Below, piece by piece: positions 8,415 to 17,004 of a DNA stretch of 35,305 bases. The notes under the pieces were generated by a model, which was given only the letters and a program-made list of their open reading frames with translations, did no database searches and was not told the origin of the DNA. The DNA comes from an uncultured Erwinia sp. (GTDB taxonomy: Bacteria; Pseudomonadota; Gammaproteobacteria; Enterobacterales; Enterobacteriaceae), in contig CAJYIY010000030.1 of assembly GCA_913775305.1 (NCBI GenBank), positions 1 through 35,305 on the forward strand, written 5' to 3'. Numbering within the stretch: the stretch's first letter is position 1; every line of letters starts with the position of its first letter. Made by a program: the position numbers and the translations under genes.

Positions 8415-9194
8415 TTGTTTGAAAATAAACACCGCGTACCTGAGCGCGTACGCAACGAACTGCGCTTTCGTCAGATTAAGGTGGCTGCAAAAACCCACGT
8501 TGCCGAAAATTTCTGGCGTATTGATTTTACTGGTGACGATCTCGCCGGATTCGATTCTCCGGGCTTTGATGACCACATCAAAGTCTTCTTCCCCGACGCC
8601 AGTGGCGAGCTGCATCTGCCGGAGGTCACTTCTGAAGGCGTGGTGTGGAAAGAGGGCCGCCGCCCGGTTTCGCGCGACTATACGCCGCTCCGGTTTGATG
8701 GCGTCAAAAACACGCTGACGCTGGACTTTTATATCCACAACGGCGGCGTTGCCAGCAGCTGGGCCGGGCAGGCACAGGTCGGCGATACGCTGGCGATTGG
8801 CGGCCCGCGTGCCTCACTGGTCGTACCGGAAGATTATGCTTTCCAGCTTTACGTCTGTGACGAAAGCGGGCTGCCAGCGTTTAAGCGCCGCAAGGAAAGC
8901 GCCGTGGGCGCGGTGCGCAAGCTGTTTGCCTTTGCTGATGAAGCCAGCGGTAGCCTCTATCTGGACGGGCTGAACGGCGTGGACGCCAGTTGGCTTGGCA
9001 GTGGAAAGATGCACGGTGAGCGGTTACGGGCGCTGATAAGCGAACTGGACAGTATCCAGCTACCCGGCGAGGATTACTTTATCTGGCTGACAGGTGAGGG
9101 TGAGGCGGTTAAACAGCTCAACGACTACTTTGTCGCGCAGCGCGGCTGTGATGAGCGCGTTGTGCGTGCCGTGGCTTACTGGCATCACAAGTAA
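8415..9194 (+). CDS. yqjH: NADPH-dependent ferric-chelate reductase, siderophore-interacting protein (YqjH/ViuB family)
   Basis: A cytoplasmic flavoprotein that reduces ferric siderophores so that iron is released. The 259 residues match the siderophore-interacting protein family: an N-terminal FAD-binding barrel with SRDYTPLRF (RxYT flavin motif) and FYIHNGGVASSWA, then GGPRASLVVPEDYAFQLYVCDESGLPA, and a C-terminal NAD(P)-type domain with DYFIWLTGEGEAVKQL and the terminal VRAVAYWHHK. Remembered E. coli YqjH aligns throughout. The start is TTG with GAGGAGA 7 bases upstream; no better ATG exists in this frame. A candidate Fur box lies upstream and the regulator gene yqjI follows on the same strand, whereas in E. 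coli the two are divergent. Confidence 0.92.
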   Translation: MFENKHRVPERVRNELRFRQIKVAAKTHVAENFWRIDFTGDDLAGFDSPGFDDHIKVFFPDASGELHLPEVTSEGVVWKEGRRPVSRDYTPLRFDGVKNTLTLDFYIHNGGVASSWAGQAQVGDTLAIGGPRASLVVPEDYAFQLYVCDESGLPAFKRRKESAVGAVRKLFAFADEASGSLYLDGLNGVDASWLGSGKMHGERLRALISELDSIQLPGEDYFIWLTGEGEAVKQLNDYFVAQRGCDERVVRAVAYWHHK

Positions 9195-9276
9195 CCCGGT
9201 GGGCCGCTGCGCCGGGTTGTTTTTCACCGGGTGGCGGTCTACTATCATCCCCCTTATTTTACCGCACGGGCAGGCG

Positions 9277-9816
9277 ATGAAACGACCGCAATTCCCCTTA
9301 ACTTCCTCAGACAGCGAACCGCGCGTCGCCAGCCTCAGCCAGCGTAAAAAACGCCGCGAAAAAATGCTCGACGGCAGCGATATCCGCCTGCTGGTGCTGC
9401 ACTTTCTCAGCCAGGGCGAGGCACATGGTTACGAGCTGATCAAAGCCATTGAGGAGCTGTCTAAAGGGGAGTACGCACCCAGTCCGGGAATGATCTACCC
9501 CGGCCTGACCCAGCTGGAAGAAACGGCGATGATCTCAGCCGTTGATCCGCAGGCGGCGCGCAAAACCTACCGGCTGGAGCCGCAGGGTCGCCGCTGGCTG
9601 CAGCAGCAGCAGCCCAGTCTGGCGACGGTCGTGCAGCGCCTCTCCTCGCTGGCGGTACTGGTTCAAAACCGCAGTGTGCCGGAAGTTGAACGCGCCATTC
9701 AGAATATGAAAACCGCGCTGAACTCGCGGCTGTCTCAAGCGGATATCCCGCAGGAAACCCTCTACGCGATAGTCGATGCGCTGGACGAAGCGGCAAAAAA
9801 AATCGAACGCAGTTAA
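9277..9816 (+). CDS. yqjI: PadR-family transcriptional regulator, YqjI-like
   Basis: A winged-helix repressor. In E. coli, YqjI represses yqjH and itself and responds to nickel or iron. The PadR core is clear: DIRLLVLHFLSQGEAHGYELIKAIEELSKGEYAPSPGMIYPGL is the DNA-binding domain, and the helical C-terminal part (about residues 100-179) serves dimerisation. I start at the ATG at 9277, since upstream codons in the frame overlap yqjH and show no family similarity. E. coli YqjI has a long His/Cys-rich N-terminal tail that binds metal. Here the tail is a short basic segment without His or Cys, so metal sensing, if any, must differ. The gene lies 82 bp after yqjH. Confidence 0.85.
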   Translation: MKRPQFPLTSSDSEPRVASLSQRKKRREKMLDGSDIRLLVLHFLSQGEAHGYELIKAIEELSKGEYAPSPGMIYPGLTQLEETAMISAVDPQAARKTYRLEPQGRRWLQQQQPSLATVVQRLSSLAVLVQNRSVPEVERAIQNMKTALNSRLSQADIPQETLYAIVDALDEAAKKIERS

Positions 9817-10160
9817 CGCCTCCACCAGTAGACTGACGGAGGCTGTGAAGGTAACGCGAAGCGGCTTGATGGGCACTGAACGGCGAAGTAAACCGGTTGG
9901 GGTCACCCACTGCAGTTACCGGGGATACCGCCAGCCGCAGAGCTGAGCGGGCCGGCATTGTCACAAAAGAGAGCTACACTGCCCCTGTTTCACCCCGGCC
10001 CAGAAGGCGTCGGGGGAGCGGGCTTCGCCAACTGGCCGTTTGCCACCCGCGAGACGCGTTCAGAACACGCACCGCCGGCGTGGTCTTTCGGTTCCCGCCT
10101 TGCCGCATTGCCCGTTCAGGTGCCGCTGAAATCTGCTGTGGCCGCGTATCCCCGATCCCC
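9817..10160. other. Intergenic stretch without recognisable gene
   Basis: The 344 bp between the convergent yqjI-like and hpxE genes contain only short overlapping frames with no family resemblance. I see no RNA gene, terminator with a T run, or repeat here. Confidence 0.5.
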
Positions 10161-11126
10161 TCAGAGATCGATCACAATCTCCCCTGAATGGCTGCGCGAG
10201 CAGCACAGCGCGATATGCTGCGCTGAGGCGGTTTTTTCCTGCCCGGTCTGCACGGTATCCCGGTGATCGATAACGCCCTCCAGCACCGGGGTCAGGCAGG
10301 CCCCGCACAGGCCCATCTCGCAGGAGAGCGGCACCGCAACGCCGTTTTCCAGCAGGACCTGGGCGATGGTTTTATCGCCCGGCACCGGCCATTTCTTCCC
10401 GCTTGAGGCCAGGGTGACGGTAAATGTGCCGTCCCGTGCCGCGTTGGTCTGCAGGGCAACGGGCTGGAAGGCCTCAGTATGGATCTGTTCCGCCGCCCAG
10501 CCCGCCGAGCGGGCAGTCTCCGCCACCGCGTCCATAAATCCCTGCGGGCCACAGGCGTACAGGTGCGCGTTGCCCTCCGGTGCGGTGATGGTCTGCGCCA
10601 GCCGGTGGCGCGGACTTCCGCCTTCGTCGGAACAGTGGACGGTACACAGTGCCTCACCGCCGTGATCCATCAGTTCAGTGATAAAAGCGGCGCTGCTGCG
10701 CCGTTTCACAAAATAGTGCAGGATAAACGGCGTGCCTGACGCCTTCAGCCGGAGCGCCATCGCATAGAGCGGGGTGATGCCGATGCCCGCCGCCAGCAGC
10801 AGTACCCGCCCGGCATGCCGCAGCGGAAACAGGTTGCGCGGCGGCGATATCATCAGCGTCTGACCGGGGCGCAGCGTGTCGTGAATATAGCGCGATCCCC
10901 CCCGTGATGCGGCCTCCCGCGCCACGCAGATCAGATACCGGCTCTCGTCACATGCCCCGGTCAGCGAGTACTGGCGGACTTTACCGCAGGGCAGGTGGAG
11001 GTCGATATGCGCACCGGGCTGCCAGGCGGGCAGCGGCGCAGCGTCTTTGCCGACAAGGCTGACCGCCAGGCTTTTGTCACCCTGCCGCCACAGGCCGTCG
11101 ACCATCACTTCCAGCATCTCACTCAT
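10161..11126 (-). CDS. hpxE: Reductase component of hypoxanthine/xanthine oxidation, HpxE
   Basis: An electron-transfer flavoprotein of the phthalate-dioxygenase-reductase/VanB type. It passes electrons from NAD(P)H through flavin and a plant-type [2Fe-2S] centre to its oxygenase partner HpxD. The order of domains is visible: an N-terminal flavin barrel (YSLTGACDESRY), an NAD-binding domain (LLLAAGIGITPLYAMA, YACGPQGFMDAV) and a C-terminal ferredoxin domain with CEMGLCGACLTP and a final Cys near IALCCSRS (C-x4-C-x2-C...C). Length is 321 residues. The ATG follows a GGAGGA ribosome site. It is 12 bp downstream of hpxD and clearly in the same operon. The Klebsiella hpxDE pair has the same arrangement. 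Confidence 0.88.
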   Translation of the reverse strand: MSEMLEVMVDGLWRQGDKSLAVSLVGKDAAPLPAWQPGAHIDLHLPCGKVRQYSLTGACDESRYLICVAREAASRGGSRYIHDTLRPGQTLMISPPRNLFPLRHAGRVLLLAAGIGITPLYAMALRLKASGTPFILHYFVKRRSSAAFITELMDHGGEALCTVHCSDEGGSPRHRLAQTITAPEGNAHLYACGPQGFMDAVAETARSAGWAAEQIHTEAFQPVALQTNAARDGTFTVTLASSGKKWPVPGDKTIAQVLLENGVAVPLSCEMGLCGACLTPVLEGVIDHRDTVQTGQEKTASAQHIALCCSRSHSGEIVIDL

Positions 11127-11138
11127 TGCATCCTCCGC

Positions 11139-12176
11139 TCAGACCAGGAAAAATTCGCCGAAGCCCATTTTTTTCAGGCCGCGACGATAGGCAATCGAGC
11201 TGCGGTCGGCGGGAATATGCGCCTCCATAGTCAGATCCAGCGGCAGCCTTTCCGGGCGCTGGGTTTCCACCATCAGCCGATCCTCTTCAAAAACGCGCAG
11301 GTTGAAAGCCTGTACGTCTTCCACCGACACGTGCAGATCGACATTGCGGGCGATGGGCGCGAACATGCGGGTGACCCTGGCCGATACCGGCGACGCGGCG
11401 TTCATGATCACCATCCGCCCGTCGTCGGGAAAATGAATGGTCAGGGTGGCGGTAAACGGCAGATGCATTTCAAAATGCCGCAGCCACTGGAAGCCCTCCG
11501 GCGCGCGGAAATCCGAATGGGGGGCATAGTTACTCACCGAGCTCCAGTAGTCGGCAACGAAGCCGAACGGCGTTTCCTGCGGATGATAGTCCGGCACCCG
11601 CTGGTTGCTGGCATCTGCAAAGGTGTCGGTGTGCACCCAGGCAAAGTGGGCGACATCCAGAAAACCTTCCACCTGGCGACCGGCGAAGCCGTTGACCTCG
11701 AAGCCCGGACAGTTGATCTGCTGAAAGCCCGCTTCGTCCCAGTACGGCATGGTGGGCAGGGGCATGGGATCCTCCGCATCAAAGTCGAGGCAGGTCCAGA
11801 TCAGGCCATAGCGCTCCTCCACCGCATAGCCGATCAAATTCAGTTTGGCGGGTACCGGCTGGTCCGGGCTGGAGGGAATGCGGTTGCAGCGGCCATCCTC
11901 GCCGAAGCGCAGGCCGTGGTAAGGGCAGATAATGCCTTCGTCATCGTGGAAGCCCAGCGTCAGCGGTACGCCGCGATGCGGACAGACGTCGCGGGCCACC
12001 ACCACCTGACCCTTAATGCGATAGATAACCAGCTGTTCATCCAGCAGCGTGGCTTTGACCGGTGCGGCGGTGATATCGCAGGCGCGAGCCACCGGGTGCC
12101 AGCATTTTGCCAGCTTCAGCCAGTCATCCGGTTCAAAGGTGCAATGGGCGGGGGGAGTGGGTTTGGGCGTTTTCAT
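11139..12176 (-). CDS. hpxD: Rieske oxygenase component of hypoxanthine/xanthine oxidation, HpxD
   Basis: A ring-hydroxylating oxygenase alpha subunit that, with HpxE, takes the place of molybdenum xanthine dehydrogenase in Klebsiella and oxidises hypoxanthine toward urate. The Rieske [2Fe-2S] ligands are visible as CPHRG and CPYHG (C-x-H...C-x2-H). The mononuclear iron site is seen in FLDVAHFAWVHTDTF (DxxHxxxxH). The C-terminal half is the catalytic beta-sheet domain, and the whole protein has 345 residues. The start ATG has a GGAAGG site about 7 bases upstream. It is divergent from hpxR over 126 bp, as expected if HpxR activates hpxDE. An antisense open frame spans this gene but has no coding features. 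Confidence 0.88.
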   Translation of the reverse strand: MKTPKPTPPAHCTFEPDDWLKLAKCWHPVARACDITAAPVKATLLDEQLVIYRIKGQVVVARDVCPHRGVPLTLGFHDDEGIICPYHGLRFGEDGRCNRIPSSPDQPVPAKLNLIGYAVEERYGLIWTCLDFDAEDPMPLPTMPYWDEAGFQQINCPGFEVNGFAGRQVEGFLDVAHFAWVHTDTFADASNQRVPDYHPQETPFGFVADYWSSVSNYAPHSDFRAPEGFQWLRHFEMHLPFTATLTIHFPDDGRMVIMNAASPVSARVTRMFAPIARNVDLHVSVEDVQAFNLRVFEEDRLMVETQRPERLPLDLTMEAHIPADRSSIAYRRGLKKMGFGEFFLV

Positions 12177-12302
12177 CGTCGGCCTTCCTGCTTACAAAAA
12201 GTGCGTGTTTTATTGTTGTGGGTTTATTGTTGTCATATTAGGGTGTACGCATCCATCAGCATTAACTCACCCAAGTGTTGCAAAAATCAGTACAGGTGCC
12301 GC
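12177..12302. promoter_or_regulatory. hpxD-hpxR divergent control region
   Basis: A 126-bp AT-richer stretch between the divergent starts must hold both promoters. LysR regulators usually bind T-N11-A sites in such regions; several weak candidates exist around 12215-12285 but none stands out. No sigma-54 promoter was found by eye. Confidence 0.5.
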
Positions 12303-13235
12303 ATGAGTCCGTTTTCACGTTTTGCGCTCTACTTTGCCGAGGTTGCCCGCTGCGGCAGCCTGCGCCGGGCAGCAGAAACGCTGCATATTTCCGCTTCGGC
12401 AATTAATCGTCAGATCCTGCAGGCCGAGGAGGCGTTTGGCACGCCGCTGTTTGAACGCCTGCCGGAAGGGCTGCGGATGACTACCGCGGGAGAGCTGCTG
12501 TATGACAATATCCTGCGCTGGCAGAAGGAGTTTCGTCTGACCCGGCAGAAGTTTGATGAACTACAGGGGCTGCGGCGCGGTACGGTTAACGTCGGGCTGG
12601 TGCAGGCGCTGGCCGAGGGCAGCTTTGCCGCCGCGCTGTCGGACATTATCGCCGACTGGCAGTGGCTGGAGCTGGTGTTACAGGTGGCCGACAGCCACAC
12701 GGTCAGCCAGCGGGTGCGGCAGGCCGATCTCGACTTTGGACTGATCCTCGATCCCGAAGGGCAGGCCGGGCTGAGCGTACTGGCGTTTGTTGAGCTGGCA
12801 ATGGGCATGGTGATGCGCGCAGACCATCCGCTGGCCTCCTCCGGGCGCATTTCGCTGGGGGAACTGAGTGGCGAGCGGCATATCCTGCCCGGTGCGCCGC
12901 TTATGGTGCACGACCGCGTGACGATGCTCTATCGTCACCACGATTTTTCTCCGGCGAACACCGTCCGCTGTAATGATATTCGCCTGATCAAATCGCTGGT
13001 GCTGAAGGGCAGCGGCGTGGCGGTGCTGAGCCGGCTGGACGTTTACGACGAGGTGCAGCGCGGCCAGCTGGCGTTTGTGCCACTGCGCGGCACGCTGCTG
13101 CGGCCGCTGACGCTGGCGCTATGCACCGCACCTTCGCGCCAGCTTTCCCGCCCGGCACAGATGGCGATTCAAAAGCTAACCACCGTGCTGGAGGCGATGC
13201 AGCCGGTGGCGGAAAGCCGTCAGACGTCAGCCTAG
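12303..13235 (+). CDS. hpxR: LysR-family regulator HpxR
   Basis: A LysR-type transcriptional regulator for purine catabolism; in Klebsiella, HpxR activates hpxDE. The first 60 residues form the winged helix-turn-helix (FSRFALYFAEVARCGSLRRAAETLHISASAINRQI), and the rest is the two-lobed ligand-binding domain. I chose the ATG at 12303 because the helix-turn-helix begins directly after it. The frame stays open far upstream, to 10995, only because it runs antisense to hpxD. The product is 310 residues. Its stop overlaps the end of the convergent hpxO by 9 bp. The ligand is probably hypoxanthine or another purine, inferred from neighbours. Confidence 0.87.
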   Translation: MSPFSRFALYFAEVARCGSLRRAAETLHISASAINRQILQAEEAFGTPLFERLPEGLRMTTAGELLYDNILRWQKEFRLTRQKFDELQGLRRGTVNVGLVQALAEGSFAAALSDIIADWQWLELVLQVADSHTVSQRVRQADLDFGLILDPEGQAGLSVLAFVELAMGMVMRADHPLASSGRISLGELSGERHILPGAPLMVHDRVTMLYRHHDFSPANTVRCNDIRLIKSLVLKGSGVAVLSRLDVYDEVQRGQLAFVPLRGTLLRPLTLALCTAPSRQLSRPAQMAIQKLTTVLEAMQPVAESRQTSA

Positions 13236-14381
13236 CGGCCCGCCCTGAATGGTTTCGCACATACCGTTGATAATGCGCTCGCCGGTTTCGGCTTTCAGTT
13301 CCTGATACCAAGCCTGGGTGAGCGCCATATCCTTACCGTGGGTGACATCGCAGCGCTTGCGGGCTTTGAGCACCAGGTCGCGCACCCGGTCGCAGCGCTG
13401 TGCTTCGTACTGGCGCAGCGCCGAGTCGATATCGCGGTTTTCACGGAAAGCAGCGCCGAGCACCACCGCATCCTCCATCGCCGCGCAGCCGCCCTGGCCA
13501 ATATCCGGCGTGGTGCTGTGCCCGGCATCGCCAAGCAGCGCCACCTTGCCGCGCACCAGCCGGTCAAACGGCTCAATGTCGTGGATCTCAATGCGGTTGG
13601 TGGTTTCAGGATCCAGCGCCGCAATCAGCTGCTGCACCGGGGCGGCCCAGCCGCTGAAATAGCGGCTGAGATCCGCGCGCAGGGTGCTGCGGTCCTCCGC
13701 CAGCCCTGCAGGCAGCGGCACATCAAAGAAAAAGTAGAAGCGCCCGCCGGAAACCGGCATCAGCGAGACGCGTTTGCCTTCGCCAACGAAGGTGGTCCAC
13801 TGCTCGGCCGGGGCCAGGCTTTCATCGATCGCCACCAGGCCATTCCAGTTCACGTAGCCCGCATAGCGGCGTTCCGGGGTGTAGCCCAGCACATAGGGCC
13901 GCAGCGCTGAGTGGGTGCCGTCGGCGGCAATCAGAAAATCACCGTGGGCCGAGGTGCCGTCGGTAAACCACACGGTCACACCGTCACCGTTTTCCTCGGT
14001 ACGGGTGACCCGTTTGCCGAACTGCACCCGATCGCGCCCCCAGAAATCCAGCATCTCGCGCTGCAGTTCAGCACGGGAAACCGGGCAGGGGCGGCCGCCG
14101 GTCCGCGAGATAAGCGGTGCCAGGCTGAACCGGGTAAGCACCTCACCGCGCAGATGATCCTGATAGGCCATTGAGCGCAGCGGCCCGCCCCAGGTTTCAA
14201 TGATCTCGCCCATGCCGAGGTGGTGCATGCACTTAACGCCGTTAGGCCAGATGGAAATCGCCGCGCCCACCGGCTTGATCTCCCTGACCGCTTCAAAAAC
14301 CTCGCAGGCAATGCCGGCGTTCTGCAGCGCCACCGCTGCGCTCAGGCCGCCAATACCGGCACCGATAACCAATGCTTTCAT
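13227..14381 (-). CDS. hpxO: FAD-dependent urate hydroxylase HpxO
   Basis: A flavoprotein monooxygenase that converts urate to 5-hydroxyisourate using NADH and oxygen. The start is the ATG at 14381, giving 384 residues, the same length I recall for Klebsiella HpxO; a GGAGAAT ribosome site precedes it. The frame extends farther upstream, but those 26 residues look non-coding. The FAD-binding GAGIGGLSAAVAL lies at residues 7-19. The second FAD motif GDAGHSTTPDIGQGG lies near the C terminus. Arg204 (in GEGKRVSL), reported as important for coupling urate to flavin reduction, is present at exactly that position. It faces hpxR and is divergent from hpxPQT. Confidence 0.92.
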   Translation of the reverse strand: MKALVIGAGIGGLSAAVALQNAGIACEVFEAVREIKPVGAAISIWPNGVKCMHHLGMGEIIETWGGPLRSMAYQDHLRGEVLTRFSLAPLISRTGGRPCPVSRAELQREMLDFWGRDRVQFGKRVTRTEENGDGVTVWFTDGTSAHGDFLIAADGTHSALRPYVLGYTPERRYAGYVNWNGLVAIDESLAPAEQWTTFVGEGKRVSLMPVSGGRFYFFFDVPLPAGLAEDRSTLRADLSRYFSGWAAPVQQLIAALDPETTNRIEIHDIEPFDRLVRGKVALLGDAGHSTTPDIGQGGCAAMEDAVVLGAAFRENRDIDSALRQYEAQRCDRVRDLVLKARKRCDVTHGKDMALTQAWYQELKAETGERIINGMCETIQGGPLG

Positions 14382-14739
14382 TTCATTCTCCCGTTTAAGC
14401 GTCTCTACAGGGTTCAGCAATTTGCGTACCAGGTCAGCAAAGGCGCTTACGGCGGGCATTTTGGCGGAGAGTGGCGTCGGGTTGCCTCTTTTTAGTGCAC
14501 CAGAGTGACAGCGATGCCTTATCGTGAATCAATAATTTCTCATCAAGCGTGGAGGAATCTAACGTTTCATCAGCCGACGCTGCTCTGACGCTGCGCGAAG
14601 CAAGATAAATGATGAGTTTATCTTATTGAAGTTGCGCGAATAATCGACGGTGCAGCAAATTTTCCCTGCGTTAGCAGCGACTCTGGTCTGGTTTGTGCAG
14701 TGTGCAGATAACGCTTATTTACAACGGGATGGAACAACG
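14382..14739. promoter_or_regulatory. hpxO-hpxP divergent control region
   Basis: 358 bp between divergent starts, presumably with promoters for hpxO and hpxPQT. A sequence near 14473 resembles a sigma-54 promoter but its spacing is one base short. No ribosome site or gene is convincing before the GGGATGGA site ahead of hpxP. Confidence 0.5.
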
Positions 14740-16128
14740 ATGTCTGAAGAAAAGAACGACACGCTGATTTACGGGCTGGAAGAAAAAATCCCTCCGCTTC
14801 CGGCGTTTTTCAGCGCGATGCAGCACGTGCTGGCCGGACTGGTGGGGATTATTACCCCGCCGCTGATTATCGGAACCGCGCTGGGGCTGGGCGAGTGGCT
14901 ACCGTATCTGATCAGCATGTCGCTGCTGGCCTCCGGTATCGGCACGTTTTTACAGTCTAACCGCGTGTGGGGCATCGGTGCGGGCATGATCTGCATGCAG
15001 GGCACCAGCTTTGCCTTTCTCGGCGTGGCGATTGCCGGGGGCCTCTGGGTGAAGAGCCAGGGGGGCGGCCCACAGGACATTATGGCGATGCTGTTTGGCG
15101 TAAACTGCGTTGCTGCGCTGGTGCCGGCGATCGTCAGCCGCTTTATTGAGCCGCTGAAAAAAATCTTCACCCCGATTATTACCGGCAGCGTGATTGCGCT
15201 CATCGGCATCAGCCTGATTAAAGTCAGCGTGATTAACTGGTGCGGCGGGGAGCAGTCTGCGGCGTTTGGCAGCATGAGCAATATCGCTCTGGGGGCCGTT
15301 ACGCTGGGCGTTATTGTGCTTTTGAGCTGCGCGAAAAACCGCTGGCTGCGCCTCTCATCGGTGGTGGTGGGCATCGCCGTCGGCTGTCTCGCTGCCGCTC
15401 TGAGTGGACAGTTCCACCTTACCGGCATTGGTGATACCTGGTTCCGCCTGCCGTCGCTGTTTCCGTTTGGCTTCCAGTTTAACAGCGCTATCTTTCTGCC
15501 CGTTGCCTTAGTCTCGCTGGTGTGCATTCTTGAAGCGGTGGGCGATCTGACCGCCAACTGCCTGATTTCGAAACAGTCGATTGACGACGCTGCGTTCCGC
15601 TCACGCCTGAAAGGTGGCATTCTGGCTGACGGCATCAGCTGTGCTATTGCCGCTGTACTGTGTGCATTTCCCAATACCACCTTTGCGCAAAATAATGGTG
15701 TGATCCAGATGACCGGCGTCGCCAGCCGCTATGTTGGCCGCTATATTGGTGTCATGCTGATCCTGCTCGGGCTGTTCCCGCCGTTTGGTGAGATCCTGCG
15801 GCAGATCCCCACGCCGGTGCTGGGCGGCGCGACGCTGGTGATGTTTGGCTGCGTGGTGGCGGCGGGGATCCGCATCATCACCCAGACGCCGCTTAACCGT
15901 CGCGCTATGCTGATTGTCGGGCTGGCGTTTGGCTTTGGCCTGGGAGTGGAAGCGGTTCCGGCATTTCTCGCCCACTTCCCGCCGCTGGTTGGCAACCTGT
16001 TTGGTTCAGCGGCAACCAGCGGTGGACTGGTGGCGATAGTGCTGAATCTGATCGTTCCGGAAGAGAAACACGCCGCGCCGGTCGCGGCAGCAACAGGGAG
16101 TCGTCATGATAACGTTGAGTCACTTTAA
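14740..16128 (+). CDS. hpxP: Purine permease HpxP (NCS2/nucleobase-ascorbate family)
   Basis: An inner-membrane nucleobase:cation symporter of the NCS2 family, expected to import urate or other purines for the pathway. The 462 residues form about 14 hydrophobic segments. The family signature is visible as QNNGVIQMTGVASR (the Q-N-x-G...T motif), preceded by the conserved ILEAVGDLTANCLIS segment. I start at the ATG at 14740, with GGATGGA upstream, since MSEEKNDTLIYGLEEKIPP is the usual soluble N terminus. The frame could extend to 14650 but nothing supports that. The 3' end overlaps hpxQ by 23 bp, which indicates an operon hpxPQT. Confidence 0.9.
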   Translation: MSEEKNDTLIYGLEEKIPPLPAFFSAMQHVLAGLVGIITPPLIIGTALGLGEWLPYLISMSLLASGIGTFLQSNRVWGIGAGMICMQGTSFAFLGVAIAGGLWVKSQGGGPQDIMAMLFGVNCVAALVPAIVSRFIEPLKKIFTPIITGSVIALIGISLIKVSVINWCGGEQSAAFGSMSNIALGAVTLGVIVLLSCAKNRWLRLSSVVVGIAVGCLAAALSGQFHLTGIGDTWFRLPSLFPFGFQFNSAIFLPVALVSLVCILEAVGDLTANCLISKQSIDDAAFRSRLKGGILADGISCAIAAVLCAFPNTTFAQNNGVIQMTGVASRYVGRYIGVMLILLGLFPPFGEILRQIPTPVLGGATLVMFGCVVAAGIRIITQTPLNRRAMLIVGLAFGFGLGVEAVPAFLAHFPPLVGNLFGSAATSGGLVAIVLNLIVPEEKHAAPVAAATGSRHDNVESL

Positions 16129-16606
16129 TCATCTTACCCGGCAGCAGGCAATGACCCTGCTGGCACCGTGCGTGGCGATCCCGGCGTGGGCGGAAGCCGT
16201 GACGGCGGCGCGGCCCTACGCCAGCCGCGAGTCGCTGCTCCGCGAAGCGCAGCTGGCGGCTGAACGCTGGGGAGAGGCAGAATTACAGCAGGCGCTCAGT
16301 GCCCACCCGCGCATTGGTGAAAAGCCCGCGGGTTCACAGGAACATGCAGCGCTGTCGCGGCAGGAGCAGGGCGCGGTTGATGATCGGGATCCGCAGCTGG
16401 TGCAGGCGCTGAAAGCGGGCAACGCCCGCTATGAAGCGCGCTTTGGGCGGGTGTTTCTGATCCGCGCGAAAGGCCGCAGCGGCGAGGAGATACTTGACGC
16501 ACTGGAACAGCGCTTAAACAACGACGATGCGCAGGAGGTGCAGGCGGCGCTGACCCAGCTGCGCGAAATTACCCTGTTACGACTGGAAGGAGCAATCGGC
16601 GAATGA
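16106..16606 (+). CDS. hpxQ: OHCU decarboxylase HpxQ
   Basis: 2-oxo-4-hydroxy-4-carboxy-5-ureidoimidazoline decarboxylase, the last step to S-allantoin. The 166 residues show the family catalytic motif HPRIGEK with His67, followed by the conserved EQGAVDD and the long FGRVFLIRAKGRSGEEIL segment typical of the UraD fold. A GGGAG ribosome site lies inside the end of hpxP. The gene overlaps hpxP by 23 bp and hpxT by 4 bp, so translation is likely coupled through all three genes. The enzyme is cytoplasmic with no signal peptide. Confidence 0.92.
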   Translation: MITLSHFNHLTRQQAMTLLAPCVAIPAWAEAVTAARPYASRESLLREAQLAAERWGEAELQQALSAHPRIGEKPAGSQEHAALSRQEQGAVDDRDPQLVQALKAGNARYEARFGRVFLIRAKGRSGEEILDALEQRLNNDDAQEVQAALTQLREITLLRLEGAIGE

Positions 16607-16929
16607 CCACTCTCAGCACCCATATTCTGGATATCTCCACCGGTAAACCCGCCGGAGGCGTGACGCTGCGGCTTGAGCAGGGCGAACAGGTGATAGCCAG
16701 TGGACTGACCAACGCCAACGGGCGGCTGGGCGACTTCGCGCCCGCGCCGCTGCCGCCGGGCCGCTACCGGCTGGTGGCGGAAACCGGTGGCTGGTTTGCG
16801 GCACGGGGGCAGGAGACGCTTTTCCCCTGCGCACAGATTGATTTTGTCATCCCGGACGAGGCCTGTGAACACTATCATCTGCCGTTTCTGATTGCGCCCG
16901 GCGGCTGGTCTACCTATCGCGGCAGCTGA
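16603..16929 (+). CDS. hpxT: 5-hydroxyisourate hydrolase HpxT
   Basis: A transthyretin-like hydrolase that opens 5-hydroxyisourate, the HpxO product, to OHCU, the HpxQ substrate. The 108 residues carry the family hallmarks: THILD with His7, Arg41 in NGRLGDF, the HYHLP segment (His90 and His92) and the diagnostic C-terminal tetrapeptide YRGS. There is no signal peptide, so it acts in the cytoplasm. The ATG overlaps the hpxQ stop by four bases. Two GC-rich hairpins follow the gene. Together with hpxO and hpxQ, every step from urate to allantoin is encoded here. Confidence 0.94.
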   Translation: MTTLSTHILDISTGKPAGGVTLRLEQGEQVIASGLTNANGRLGDFAPAPLPPGRYRLVAETGGWFAARGQETLFPCAQIDFVIPDEACEHYHLPFLIAPGGWSTYRGS

Positions 16930-16938
16930 GGGATGCTG

Positions 16939-16987
16939 ACCCGCGTGAACGTCGGACGCGGGTTGCAGGAGGGGCGTTGCCGCCCCT
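16939..16987. terminator. Two GC-rich hairpins between hpxT and the convergent gst gene
   Basis: ACCCGCGT (16939-16946) pairs with ACGCGGGT (16956-16963), and GGGGCG (16971-16976) pairs with CGCCCC (16981-16986). They lie between convergent genes, where bidirectional termination is expected, but neither has a T run on either strand. Confidence 0.4.
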
Positions 16988-17004
16988 GATACCGGAAGCC
17001 AATG

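Noticed and set aside
10995..12302. Long plus-strand open frame before the hpxR start
   Set aside because: It runs antisense to hpxD, which has clear Rieske motifs; the open frame is a GC-bias effect and only the part from 12303 is coding.
14473..14487. Sigma-54-like promoter before hpxP (TGGCG...TTGCC)
   Set aside because: The GG and GC elements are separated by nine bases, one fewer than the required ten, and the -24 element is imperfect.
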